A stretch of 64,000 bases of DNA. It comes from an uncultured beta proteobacterium. Its GTDB lineage: Bacteria > Pseudomonadota > Gammaproteobacteria > Burkholderiales > SG8-41. Position 1 is the stretch's first letter. Each line of letters begins with the position of its first letter. Position numbers and translations under genes: made by a program. Positions 44,511 through 53,308 of the stretch are shown here, piece after piece. Location of the stretch: NCBI GenBank assembly GCA_902825845.1, contig CADECM010000006.1:1-64000 (forward strand), given 5' to 3'. The notes under the pieces are model-generated. The model saw nothing but the letters and a program-made list of their open reading frames with translations. It did not search any database and was not told the origin of the DNA.

Positions 44511-45591
44511 CATCGCGCACCGTGTCGGCCGCCTGTCACTGGCCATCGCGTTTGAAGCATCGGCGCATGTGACGGCGCTGTTCGGCCGTTCGGGCGCCGG
44601 CAAAACGTCGCTGGTGAATATCATCGCGGGTCTGTTGACGCCCGATGACGGGCATATCGAGATCGACGGCGAGGTGCTGTTTGACCGCGCGCGAGGCATC
44701 AATGTGCCGGCGCACAAACGCCGCATCGGCTATGTGTTTCAGGAAGGGCGGCTGTTTCCGCACCTCACCGTGCAGCGCAATTTGCTCTATGGGCACGATG
44801 CTGCCGCGGCAGCGCATGCGCCGGATCTGGCGCAGCCGCGGCATATTGTCGAACTGCTGGGTCTGGAACCGCTACTCGCGCGTTACCCCGCCGATTTGTC
44901 CGGCGGCGAAAAGCAGCGCGTCGCCATCGGCCGCGCGCTGCTGTCCGATCCGCGGCTGTTGCTGCTGGATGAGCCGCTGGCGGCGCTGGATGCGCAGCGC
45001 AAGGATGAAATTTTGCGCTATCTGCGGCTGCTGCGCGATCGCATGCGCATTCCCATGGTGTATGTGAGCCATGCGGTGGAGGAAGTACTGCAGCTCGCCG
45101 ATCAGGTGGTGCTGCTCGCGGACGGCCAGGTGGTAGCCGCCGGGCCGGTGGAGGCGGTGATGGGGCGGCCGGACCTGCGCGAGCGCGCCGGCATATTCGA
45201 CGGCGGTGTGATCATTGAAGCCCGCGTGCAGGCCATTGACGCGGCCGATGGCGTGGCCACGCTGGCGTTCAACGGCGGCACGCTGACCGTGGGCCGCAGC
45301 GATGTGCAGGCGGGCGAGGCGGTGCGCGTGCGCATACGCGCGCGCGAGGTGTCGCTGGCACTGGAGGCGCCGCGGCACATCAGCATCCAGAATATTTTGC
45401 GCGGCACCGTGCGCGAAATCGATACGTCGCGCGGCGACAGTGTGAGTGTCACAATAGCGGTCGGCGCGGCAACGCTGCGTTCACGCGTGACGCGGCGCGC
45501 CGCACGCGCGCTGGCGCTGGCGCCGGGGATCGATGTGTACGCGCTGATCAAGGCGGTTTCGCTCGAACGGCACGGCGCGCGCGTTGAATAA
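44497..45591 (+). CDS. modC: Molybdate ABC transporter ATPase ModC
   Basis: A 364-residue ATPase. Walker A GRSGAGKTS, Q loop YVFQEGRLFPHL, signature LSGGEKQR, Walker B LLLLDEPLAALD, then a C-terminal Mop/TOBE molybdate-binding domain (about 290-360). The regulatory Mop domain here may compensate for its absence in the ModE-type protein. Confidence 0.95.
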   Translation: MLKVDIAHRVGRLSLAIAFEASAHVTALFGRSGAGKTSLVNIIAGLLTPDDGHIEIDGEVLFDRARGINVPAHKRRIGYVFQEGRLFPHLTVQRNLLYGHDAAAAAHAPDLAQPRHIVELLGLEPLLARYPADLSGGEKQRVAIGRALLSDPRLLLLDEPLAALDAQRKDEILRYLRLLRDRMRIPMVYVSHAVEEVLQLADQVVLLADGQVVAAGPVEAVMGRPDLRERAGIFDGGVIIEARVQAIDAADGVATLAFNGGTLTVGRSDVQAGEAVRVRIRAREVSLALEAPRHISIQNILRGTVREIDTSRGDSVSVTIAVGAATLRSRVTRRAARALALAPGIDVYALIKAVSLERHGARVE

Positions 45592-45593
45592 AC

Positions 45594-45618
45594 TTATTTA
45601 AAAACAAATAGTTAAGAG
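45594..45618 (+). repeat. Dispersed AT-rich motif, copy G
   Basis: Core TTATTTAAAAACAAATAGTT, starting 3 bases after the modC stop codon, in the modC-mobB gap. Confidence 0.75.
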
Positions 45619-45629
45619 ACGGCGTCGGT

Positions 45630-46127
45630 ATGAAAATATTTGGCTTCGCCGGTTACAGCGGCAGCGGCAAGACCACGCTGATCGAGCAATTAATTCCGCT
45701 GCTCACGGCGCGCGGGATCAAGGTGTCGCTGATCAAGCATGCGCATCACACCTTTGATGTCGACACGCCGGGCAAGGATTCGTACCGGCATCGCCACGCG
45801 GGCTGCAGCGAAGTGCTGGTGACCTCATCGCGGCGCTGGGTACTGATGCATGAACTGCGCGGCGCGGCCGAACCGGACCTGAACCAGCAGCTGATGCACT
45901 TGTCGCCGTGCGATCTGGTGCTGGTGGAAGGCTTCAAGCACGAACACATTCCCAAGATCGAGGTCTACCGCGCGGCGGTGGGTGAGCCGCTGCTGCATCC
46001 GCACGATCGCAATATTGTCGCGGTGGCGAGCGACGCGCGGGTGGATACGCCGCTGCCGCAGCTCGATCTGAACCAGCCGCCGCGGATCGCCGATTTCGTG
46101 CTCGGCCATCTGGGCCTTCTCCGGTAA
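45630..46127 (+). CDS. mobB: Molybdopterin-guanine dinucleotide biosynthesis adaptor MobB
   Basis: A 165-residue P-loop GTPase: Walker A GYSGSGKTT (8-16), IKHAHHTFDVDTPGKDS and LVLVEGFKHEHIPKIEVYR are MobB signatures. It assists attachment of a nucleotide to molybdopterin. Placed after modABC, separated only by repeat copy G. Confidence 0.94.
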   Translation: MKIFGFAGYSGSGKTTLIEQLIPLLTARGIKVSLIKHAHHTFDVDTPGKDSYRHRHAGCSEVLVTSSRRWVLMHELRGAAEPDLNQQLMHLSPCDLVLVEGFKHEHIPKIEVYRAAVGEPLLHPHDRNIVAVASDARVDTPLPQLDLNQPPRIADFVLGHLGLLR

Positions 46128-46196
46128 GCACGGCCTGGTTTCGCCTGCGCGCCGGGCGCATGCGCGGCGCACGATGTTACGGCTGAACGCCGGCGC

Positions 46197-47222
46197 TCAA
46201 GCGACACGCACCGCCCGCCCATGCCGGCTGGAGGCCAGCATTGCACTCGCAATGCGTATCATCTGCAATCCGTTTTGCGCGGACATGTGCGTCTGCTCGC
46301 CGTGCGTGAGGGAACGGCCGAAGGCGTCGATCAGGCGCGTGGTATGGGTGATCGGATTGTCGTGGGGATACGGCAGTCGCTCCTGCCGGCCGGCACCCGA
46401 TACCACCACTTCGGGCGTTGCGCTGCCCTCACTGCGGCCCAATGTGCCAAGGCAGGCGATCTTGCCGGCGCTTCCATACAGCACGGCATCATTGTCCGAA
46501 CGCGGCACGACAGCGCCCGATGCCACGTGACCCAGCGCGCCATTGGCGAACTTGAACACACTGACGGTCGCCTCCTCGAACAGGCGTTCGGGCGGATTTT
46601 CATCGGTGATGCAGCGCACCTCGACGATTTCGCTGTCCATCAGGTAACGCAGCAGATCCACCGAGTGCACCGCCTGCGCGACGATGGAGCCGGAGCCGGC
46701 GAGCGCCGCATCGTTGCGCCAGCCCGGCTGATGGGGCCAGTACGGGCGCGTGCCGCCCCTGAAATTCTGCGCCCGCGCCAGCTGTATCTCGCCCAGCACG
46801 CCGGACTGCACTCTGCGGCATGCCTCCTCGTGCGCCGGGTGGTAGCGCTGGCGATAGGCGACATCGAGGCGCACCTTGTTGTCGTCGGCGGCGCGGATCA
46901 TGCGTTCGCCGTCCGCTTCAGTCAGCGCCATCGGCTTGTCGCACAGCACATGTTTGCCCGCGCGCGCGGCGGCCACCGCCTGATCGGCGTGAACAGCATT
47001 GGGACTGGCGATGTACACGGCATCCAGTTCGGGATCGGACAGCATGCGCTGGAGGTTGTCGAAGGCGCGCGGGACGCCATACTTTGCGATAAACGCTTTG
47101 CCCTTTTCCGCGCTGCGCGAATACACCGACAGCAGTTGCGCGTCGGCGGCCTTCGCCAGTGCCGGCACAAAATTGTTCTCCGCAATGTCGCCCAACCCGA
47201 TGATGCCCCAGCGCACGCTCAT
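46197..47222 (-). CDS. Gfo/Idh/MocA-family NAD(P)-dependent oxidoreductase
   Basis: A 341-residue dehydrogenase. N-terminal Rossmann domain with WGIIGLGDIAEN, the family's KHVLCDKPMALTEAD (Lys in DKP is catalytic), and a C-terminal alpha/beta domain with QAVHSVDLLRYL. Substrates in this family are mostly sugars, inositols and related polyols. Convergent with mobB. Confidence 0.93.
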   Translation of the reverse strand: MSVRWGIIGLGDIAENNFVPALAKAADAQLLSVYSRSAEKGKAFIAKYGVPRAFDNLQRMLSDPELDAVYIASPNAVHADQAVAAARAGKHVLCDKPMALTEADGERMIRAADDNKVRLDVAYRQRYHPAHEEACRRVQSGVLGEIQLARAQNFRGGTRPYWPHQPGWRNDAALAGSGSIVAQAVHSVDLLRYLMDSEIVEVRCITDENPPERLFEEATVSVFKFANGALGHVASGAVVPRSDNDAVLYGSAGKIACLGTLGRSEGSATPEVVVSGAGRQERLPYPHDNPITHTTRLIDAFGRSLTHGEQTHMSAQNGLQMIRIASAMLASSRHGRAVRVA

Positions 47223-47261
47223 GATGCCGTCTCCCGTCGTGTTACGGCCCGCAGTGAATTC

Positions 47262-47293
47262 TATAAAATATCATTTAAAAACAAATACTTATG
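47262..47293 (+). repeat. Dispersed AT-rich motif, copy H
   Basis: Core CATTTAAAAACAAATACTTA, preceded by TATAAAATAT as in copy E, between the oxidoreductase start and the 3' end of the next Bug gene. Confidence 0.75.
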
Positions 47294-47297
47294 AAAT

Positions 47298-48251
47298 TCA
47301 CTTTGAGCCAATGCCCGCTGCCTTGATCAGCTTCGACCAGCGGCTGCTGTCGTTCACGGTATAGCGTTTCAGTTCCTGCGGCGTCATGGTCGTTGGCTCC
47401 AGTCCCTGATCGCCAAAGCGCTTCTGGATATCGGCATCCTTCAGCACTTTGGCGGTTTCCGCGTTCAGCCGGTTGATGATCACGGCGGGTGTGCCGGCAG
47501 GCGCGAACAACGCGTACCAGGTCACCAGTTCAAACCCGGGCAAGGTCTCGGCGATCGGTGCGATACCGGGTAATGCCGGCGAGCGTTTGCTGCCGCCCGT
47601 GCCGAGCATTTTCAGGCGTCCGCCCTGCACATGCGCAAGCACGGTGGGGATGCTGCTGAACGCGAGCTGCACGCGGCCCGCGATCAGGTCCGTCATCGAT
47701 GGCGCGGTTCCCTTGTACGGCACATGCAGAATGTCCACGCCCGCCAGCGCCTTGAACAGCTCGCCGCCCAGATGCGGCGAGGTGCCGGTGCCGACCGACG
47801 AAAAATTCAACTGCCCCGGTTTGGCCTTGGCCACGGCGATCAGCTCCTTCACCGAATTTGCGCCGGTTGACGGATGCACCACCAGCACCTGCGGACTCAT
47901 CACCAGCATGGCCACCGGCGCAAAATCCTTGTGCGGATCGTACGGCACCTTGGGCAGGATCAGCGGCGCGAGAAAGGTGCCGCCGCCGGTGCCGAACAGC
48001 AGGTTGTAGCCGTTGGGCGCGGCACGCGCGATCATCTCGCTCGCGATCACGGTTCCGGCGCCGGGGCGGTTATCCACCACCATTTGCTGGCCCAGCAATT
48101 CGGAGAGCTTGGCCGCGACGGCACGCCCCACGAAATCGGTCGGCCCGCCCGGCGGATACGGCACCACCAGACGGATCGGCTTGGACGGGTAGGACTGCGC
48201 GGCCGCCATCGGTGCCACGCCACACAACAGGAGAAATAGCATGCGCTTCAT
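47298..48251 (-). CDS. Bug/TctC-family receptor protein
   Basis: A 317-residue exported receptor starting MKRMLFLLLCGVAPMAAAQS, mature part QSYPSKPIRLVVPYPPGGPTD. It is diverged from the FAH-flanking pair. It is followed at 75 bases by the oxidoreductase on the same strand and might share its substrate. Start at 48251 was chosen for the signal peptide. Confidence 0.93.
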   Translation of the reverse strand: MKRMLFLLLCGVAPMAAAQSYPSKPIRLVVPYPPGGPTDFVGRAVAAKLSELLGQQMVVDNRPGAGTVIASEMIARAAPNGYNLLFGTGGGTFLAPLILPKVPYDPHKDFAPVAMLVMSPQVLVVHPSTGANSVKELIAVAKAKPGQLNFSSVGTGTSPHLGGELFKALAGVDILHVPYKGTAPSMTDLIAGRVQLAFSSIPTVLAHVQGGRLKMLGTGGSKRSPALPGIAPIAETLPGFELVTWYALFAPAGTPAVIINRLNAETAKVLKDADIQKRFGDQGLEPTTMTPQELKRYTVNDSSRWSKLIKAAGIGSK

Positions 48252-48411
48252 CGAAATCCTCGGGGCTGAAATAGAAAGGGCGCTATCGTAACCCCATCGC
48301 AAGAAAAGCGCGCGCTTGCGCCGCGTGATCGCCGCCGCGTCTTGCGCATCGCATCGCAATATGAAATCCTAGCTGGACGCGGTATGCGCGTCTCCAGGGT
48401 ACACGCTCTTC

Positions 48412-49389
48412 ATGCTCTCCTTCGTTGTCCGCCGCCTGGCACAAAGCCTGCTGGCGCTGCTGGTCATGTCCGCGCTGGTGTTCGTCGGCGTTTACGCCAT
48501 CGGCAACCCGGTGGATATCCTCATCAATCCGCAGGCCGATCAAGCGGAAATCGCACGTGTCACCGCGTCACTGGGACTCGACCGGCCGGTGTGGGAGCAA
48601 TACGGGAATTTTGTCACCGCCGCCTTGCGCGGCGACCTCGGCAATTCCTTTGCCGCCAACGTGCCGGCGCTGCAGCTGATTCTGCAGCGCATGCCGGCGA
48701 CCGTCGAACTTGCCCTCGCCGCGATGATCATCGCCATCGTCATCGGTCTGCCACTGGGCCTGTGGGCGGGACTGAAGCCCGATTCCGCCGCCGCCAAGAG
48801 CATCATGGCCGGATCCATCCTCGGCTTTTCGCTGCCGACGTTCTGGGTGGGACTGATGCTGATCATGATTTTTTCGGTATGGCTCGGCTGGCTGCCGTCG
48901 ACCGGGCGCGGCGCCACCGTCGACGTGCTGGGACTGCAACTGAGTCTGTTCACCCGGGACGGTTGGCTGCATCTGCTGATGCCGGCCACCAATCTCGCGC
49001 TGTTCAAATTGTCACTGCTGATACGTCTCACGCGCGCAGGCACGCGCGAGGCCATGCTGCAAGACTATGTGCGCTTTGCGCGCGCCAAGGGCGTTCCCGA
49101 GCGGCGCGTGGTTTCCATCCACGTGCTGAAAAACATCCTGATTCCCATCGTCACCGTGGCGGGGCTGGAATTCGGCTCGCTGATCGCGTTTGCCATCGTC
49201 ACCGAAACCATTTTCGCGTGGCCCGGCATGGGCAAATTGCTGATCGATTCGATCAATGTGCTCGACCGGCCGGTGATCGTCGCTTACCTGATGATCATCG
49301 TATTTCTGTTTATTCTGATCAATCTGGCGGTGGACATTCTGTATACGGCGCTCGATCCGCGGGTGCGCCTGTCGGGTGCGCGCGCATGA
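48412..49389 (+). CDS. Peptide/nickel-type ABC importer permease (DppB-like), second locus
   Basis: A 325-residue permease starting MLSFVVRRLAQSLLALLVMS with the EAA loop LQDYVRFARAKGVPERRVV. Differs clearly from the DppB-like protein at 39187. It overlaps its DppC-like partner by 4 bases (ATGA). No binding protein or ATPase is encoded next to it. Confidence 0.93.
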   Translation: MLSFVVRRLAQSLLALLVMSALVFVGVYAIGNPVDILINPQADQAEIARVTASLGLDRPVWEQYGNFVTAALRGDLGNSFAANVPALQLILQRMPATVELALAAMIIAIVIGLPLGLWAGLKPDSAAAKSIMAGSILGFSLPTFWVGLMLIMIFSVWLGWLPSTGRGATVDVLGLQLSLFTRDGWLHLLMPATNLALFKLSLLIRLTRAGTREAMLQDYVRFARAKGVPERRVVSIHVLKNILIPIVTVAGLEFGSLIAFAIVTETIFAWPGMGKLLIDSINVLDRPVIVAYLMIIVFLFILINLAVDILYTALDPRVRLSGARA

Positions 49390-50276
49390 ACACCGCGGTG
49401 CTGCCGGCATCGTCCCCCTTGCGCGAATTTACCGCCGGCTACGCGCGCAGCGGCATCGCGGTGGCGGCATTCATCGTATTGCTGCTGATTCTGGGCGCGG
49501 CGCTGTGTGCGCCGCTGATCTCGCCGCAGGACCCGTACGACCTGAAGCAACTCGATATCATGGACAGTAAGCTCGCACCCGGCAGCAAGAGCGCCGCCGG
49601 CTGGCCCTACGTGTTCGGCACCGACGATCAGGGACGCGACATGCTGTCTGCGATCTTTTACGGCCTGCGCATCAGTCTCGGGGTCGGCGTTTTCGCCACC
49701 GTGGCGGCGCTGGCCATCGGCGTCATCGTCGGCCTCGTCGCGGCCTACGCCGGCGGCTGGGTCGAAGCCGTCATCATGCGCGTCGTCGATCTGCAACTGT
49801 CGTTCCCATCGATTCTCGTCGCGCTGATCCTGCTTGCCCTGCTGGGACAGGGCGTCGACAAGATCATAATCGCGCTGATCACCGTGCAGTGGGCCTACTA
49901 TGCACGCACTGTGCGCGGCGCGGCGTTGGTGGAAAAACGCCGCGAATACGTCGACGCCGCGGTGTGCCTCGGCTACAGCCCCATGCGCATCGTGCTGCGC
50001 CACATCATGCCCAACGTGCTGCCGCCGCTGATCGTGGTGGCCACGGTGCAGGTCGCGCATGCAATTGCACTCGAAGCAACGCTGTCGTTTCTCGGTCTGG
50101 GCATGCCGATCACCTCGCCCTCACTGGGCCTGCTGATCTCCAACGGCTTTACGCATCTGCTGTCGGGCAAATACTGGATCAGCTTCTTTCCCGGCATCGC
50201 GCTGCTGATCACCATCGTGGCGATCAATCTGGTCGGCGATCAACTGCGGGATGTGCTGAATCCGCGGCTCAAATAA
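49386..50276 (+). CDS. Peptide/nickel-type ABC importer permease (DppC-like), second locus
   Basis: A 296-residue permease with VFGTDDQGRDMLSAIFYG and EAA loop KRREYVDAAVCLGYSPMRI. Start at 49386 overlaps the previous stop. The pair could borrow the DppD/DppF ATPases at 35.4-37.4 kb or ATPases outside the window; neither is shown. Confidence 0.92.
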   Translation: MNTAVLPASSPLREFTAGYARSGIAVAAFIVLLLILGAALCAPLISPQDPYDLKQLDIMDSKLAPGSKSAAGWPYVFGTDDQGRDMLSAIFYGLRISLGVGVFATVAALAIGVIVGLVAAYAGGWVEAVIMRVVDLQLSFPSILVALILLALLGQGVDKIIIALITVQWAYYARTVRGAALVEKRREYVDAAVCLGYSPMRIVLRHIMPNVLPPLIVVATVQVAHAIALEATLSFLGLGMPITSPSLGLLISNGFTHLLSGKYWISFFPGIALLITIVAINLVGDQLRDVLNPRLK

Positions 50277-50296
50277 TGGCTGGGCGCGCGGCGCGC

Positions 50297-50716
50297 TCAG
50301 CCGCCGGACTTGGCGTACAACACCATCTGCGTGCAACGAAACAGCGCGATCGTCCGGCCGCTTTCGCGATGCGTCACCTTCGCATCCCACACCTGCGTGG
50401 TGCGGCCCAGGTGCGCGGCCGTCGCCACGCAATCGAGGTTGCCCTCGCGCGCCGTGCCCAGATGGTTCGACTTCAGTTCGATGGTGGTGTAACCCGAAGC
50501 GCCTTCGGGCAGATTGGCGGCACAGCCGCAGCCGCACGAGGTGTCGGCCAGCGTGACGACCGTACCCGCGTGCAGAAAACCATTGGGCGCGATGTTGAAC
50601 GATTGAATCGCCAGCTCGGCGCGCACTTCGCCCTTGCCGATGTGTTTGATGTCGACGCCGATGTGTCCGGGCAGACGGCCTTCGCCGCGCTGGTTGAATT
50701 CTTGTGGGGTGAGCAT
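50297..50716 (-). CDS. PaaI-type hotdog-fold thioesterase
   Basis: A 139-residue hotdog protein. SFNIAPNGFLHAGTVVTLADTSCGCG holds the typical HAG-x-x-x-x-LAD helix, in which Asp acts in thioester hydrolysis of acyl-CoA. Start at 50716 (MLTPQEFNQRG) has GGAA 6 bases upstream; MHM two codons earlier is possible. It would release CoA from aromatic or short acyl thioesters. Confidence 0.9.
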   Translation of the reverse strand: MLTPQEFNQRGEGRLPGHIGVDIKHIGKGEVRAELAIQSFNIAPNGFLHAGTVVTLADTSCGCGCAANLPEGASGYTTIELKSNHLGTAREGNLDCVATAAHLGRTTQVWDAKVTHRESGRTIALFRCTQMVLYAKSGG

Positions 50717-50786
50717 GTGCATTTCCGTGAGGTTGATCGTCAAATTCCGCCGGTACGTTACCCTATCTTCGGGCACAATGCTTTTG

Positions 50787-50820
50787 AATTATATTCATTT
50801 AAAATCAATAACTTATATTT
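50787..50820 (+). repeat. Dispersed AT-rich motif, copy I
   Basis: Core CATTTAAAATCAATAACTTA, closely matching copy C. It lies in the divergent gap between the thioesterase and the next plus-strand gene. Confidence 0.65.
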
Positions 50821-50988
50821 ATGCGCGGAGCGCGTTCCGCGCGTGCCCGGCATTCTGAAACAACCTGGACGACTCGTATGGCCCATCGCGTTGCGCACAA
50901 ACAGGACACAGCACACAGGGAGCGCCTGTCGCTCTGGCGCATGGCCCCGGTGCCGCCGTTCGACACACAGCAGTCAATCGCATTACCG

Positions 50989-51297
50989 ATGCTGAAGGCC
51001 ATGGTTTTTTCGGCGTTGGCAATGCCGTTACCCTCACGCGCAGCCGAGCCATGGTTCCTCATGGCTCGCCACGGTGAGTGTGCGAACGTGGCGTCACTCA
51101 AACGCAAGGTGCCCGATCTCGGCGGCATCAATGACCCGCAGACCTTTGCCGCGCACATGCGCAGGCATGGACACAAGGTCACGATAAGTCCGATGTCTGT
51201 GCCGAAGGGGAAAGCGTATGAGGTGGCCGTGCCGGAAAAAAGCCTGCACCTGCTGTTTGTCACATCCGAATTGTGCACCAGGACAGTTGAACGGTGA
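50989..51297 (+). CDS. Small exported protein of unknown function
   Basis: A 102-residue protein with a short signal peptide-like start (MLKAMVFSALAMPLPSRAAE) and a mature region with two Cys (Cys34-type in RHGECANV, and SELCTR near the end) that could form a disulfide. I do not recognise the family. A longer open frame extends up to 50821 but its N-terminal part is Arg/His-rich and unconvincing. Moderate confidence that it is a gene. Confidence 0.5.
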   Translation: MLKAMVFSALAMPLPSRAAEPWFLMARHGECANVASLKRKVPDLGGINDPQTFAAHMRRHGHKVTISPMSVPKGKAYEVAVPEKSLHLLFVTSELCTRTVER

Positions 51298-51486
51298 CAG
51301 ATGCCTGTTCAATTGAACCCGCCGGTGCCTTTGCATGCGCCGTGCCATTACCTGTTGAACGACACCCTCGGAAACCCCCTGGCCGCCTCATACCCGGTCA
51401 TTGCACCGTCCTGATTTCCCCTGTATCGGCCGAATGCGGTGTGCCCGCCTGACTGTCGACCCATTAGAACCGAACCAACGACCAAA

Positions 51487-52242
51487 GTGCCCGACACCTT
51501 CCCCGCGATCCTCGCCATCACCGTCATCTTCCTGCTCGCCGGTCTGGTGAAAGGCGTGATCGGCATGGGCCTGCCGACGGTCGCCATGGGCCTGCTGTCG
51601 CTACTGATGCCGCCGGTGCAGGCGGCGGCGCTATTGGTGGTGCCGTCGCTGATCACCAACGTCTGGCAGCTGCTGGCCGGGCCCGCCGTCGCGGCGCTGC
51701 TCAAGCGCTTCGCCGGCATGATGCTGGCGATCGTGCTCGGCACGCTGGCCGGCATCGGCTGGCTCACCGGCAACAATAGTGGCATCGCGAATATCGCCCT
51801 CGGCGCGGTGCTGGCGATTTACGGTGCCGTCGGTCTGCGCGCGCCGCATGGGGTGATTCCGCGGCGTTATGAAGCGCTGCTGTCGCCGGTGATCGGCCTG
51901 CTCACCGGCCTGCTCACCGGCGCCACGGGCATCTTCGTGATACCGGCGGTGCCGTACTTCAATTCGCTCGGTCTGGACCGGGAGGAACTTATCCAGACGC
52001 TCGGCCTGTCGTTTACGGTCTCGACGCTGGCGCTGGCGGCTGGCTTGTTGTCGAGCGGCAAATTTGAGTTGTCGGTGGCAGGCACATCCCTGCTCGCGCT
52101 GCTGCCGGCACTCGGCGGCATGTTCCTCGGACAGCGGCTGCGGGAACGGCTGCAGCCGGCGGTATTTCGCCGCTGGTTTTTTGTGGCGCTGATTGTGCTC
52201 GGCGGTTATATGGTGGCGCGTGCGCTGGGCCGTATCGCCTGA
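51487..52242 (+). CDS. TauE/SafE-family membrane permease
   Basis: A 251-residue integral membrane protein with seven to eight helices and the family's two-fold repeat: GLVKGVIGMGLPTVAMGLL early and GLLTGATGIFVIPAVPYF in the second half. Such permeases move sulfonates, sulfite or other organic anions. The GTG at 51487 places the start just before the first helix; no strong SD is seen. Confidence 0.88.
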   Translation: MPDTFPAILAITVIFLLAGLVKGVIGMGLPTVAMGLLSLLMPPVQAAALLVVPSLITNVWQLLAGPAVAALLKRFAGMMLAIVLGTLAGIGWLTGNNSGIANIALGAVLAIYGAVGLRAPHGVIPRRYEALLSPVIGLLTGLLTGATGIFVIPAVPYFNSLGLDREELIQTLGLSFTVSTLALAAGLLSSGKFELSVAGTSLLALLPALGGMFLGQRLRERLQPAVFRRWFFVALIVLGGYMVARALGRIA

Positions 52243-52271
52243 TGCGGCAAACGTATGGCTGTTGCCGATTT

Positions 52272-52302
52272 AAAAAATATCGTTTAAAAACAGATACTTA
52301 TG
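52272..52302 (+). repeat. Dispersed AT-rich motif, copy J
   Basis: Core CGTTTAAAAACAGATACTTA, preceded by AAAAAATAT, in the gap between two convergent genes. Confidence 0.7.
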
Positions 52303-52330
52303 ATGACATCTGCGCAGGTCACAACGCGCA

Positions 52331-53293
52331 CTACTGCGGCTGAATGCCGACCTGCGCTGCAACCTTCTTATAGCGCGCGCCGTCGCTGACGATGCGCGCG
52401 TTGAACGCCGCTCCTGCTGTTGCAACGGCATCCGCCCCACCGACCACGGCCAGCCGCTCCTTGACGTCCGCGCGCTTCAACACACTGGCCGATGCGTTGT
52501 AGAGCTTGTTGATGATCGGCTGCGGCGTGCCGCGCGGCACAAAGAATCCCACCCAGATCGACGCGTCCACGCCGGGCACGCCCATCTCCTGCGCCGTGGC
52601 ATAGTCGGGCCACTGCGGCGAGCGTTTGGCGGTGGTGATGCCCAGCACCTTGACGCGCTTGGCCTGCAAATGCGGCGTGACGCCGGGCATGCCGGCAATG
52701 GTGAACATCACCTCCCCGGTTGCGACCGCGGCCACCGCCGGCGCGCCGCCTTTGTACGGCACGTGCAGCATCTTGACGCCGGCCGCCGCCGCCAGCCATT
52801 CGCTCGCCATATGATTCACCGAGCCTGTGCCCGGCGAACCAAACGTGACTGCGCCGGGCTTGGCCTGCGCCGCGGCGATCAGCGCCTTGATGCTGCCATG
52901 CGGAGACTGCGCGTTCACCACGATCAGCATCGGCGCATCGCTCAACATGATCACCGGCAGGAACGTCTTTTCGTCATACGGCATGCTTTTGAACATCACC
53001 GGGTTGATGGCAAATTCGCCGGTGTGCGCCGACAGCATGGTGTAACCATCGGGATTGGCCTTCGCCGCGGCAGCGGCGCCGATAAAGCCGTTGGCTCCCG
53101 GGCGGTTATCCACCACGAAATGCCAGCCCATGACCTCGGAAATTTTGTTGGTGACAATGCGCGTTGACGTGTCCACCACGCCGCCCGGCGCGAAGGACAC
53201 CAGCACGCGAATGGATTTGCCCGGATATTCCTGGGCTTGTGCCGATGGCGCAAGCGCGCACGCGAGCATGATGCCCGCCGTTAATGCTTTCAC
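52331..53293 (-). CDS. Bug/TctC-family receptor protein of the UbiD operon
   Basis: A 320-residue exported receptor starting MKALTAGIMLACALAPSAQA, mature part QEYPGKSIRVLVSFAPGGVV. It is the last gene of a minus-strand run with the UbiD-type decarboxylase 15 bases upstream, so it probably binds the carboxylate that this operon degrades. Confidence 0.93.
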   Translation of the reverse strand: MKALTAGIMLACALAPSAQAQEYPGKSIRVLVSFAPGGVVDTSTRIVTNKISEVMGWHFVVDNRPGANGFIGAAAAAKANPDGYTMLSAHTGEFAINPVMFKSMPYDEKTFLPVIMLSDAPMLIVVNAQSPHGSIKALIAAAQAKPGAVTFGSPGTGSVNHMASEWLAAAAGVKMLHVPYKGGAPAVAAVATGEVMFTIAGMPGVTPHLQAKRVKVLGITTAKRSPQWPDYATAQEMGVPGVDASIWVGFFVPRGTPQPIINKLYNASASVLKRADVKERLAVVGGADAVATAGAAFNARIVSDGARYKKVAAQVGIQPQ

Positions 53294-53308
53294 GTTCTCT
53301 CCCTGTCC

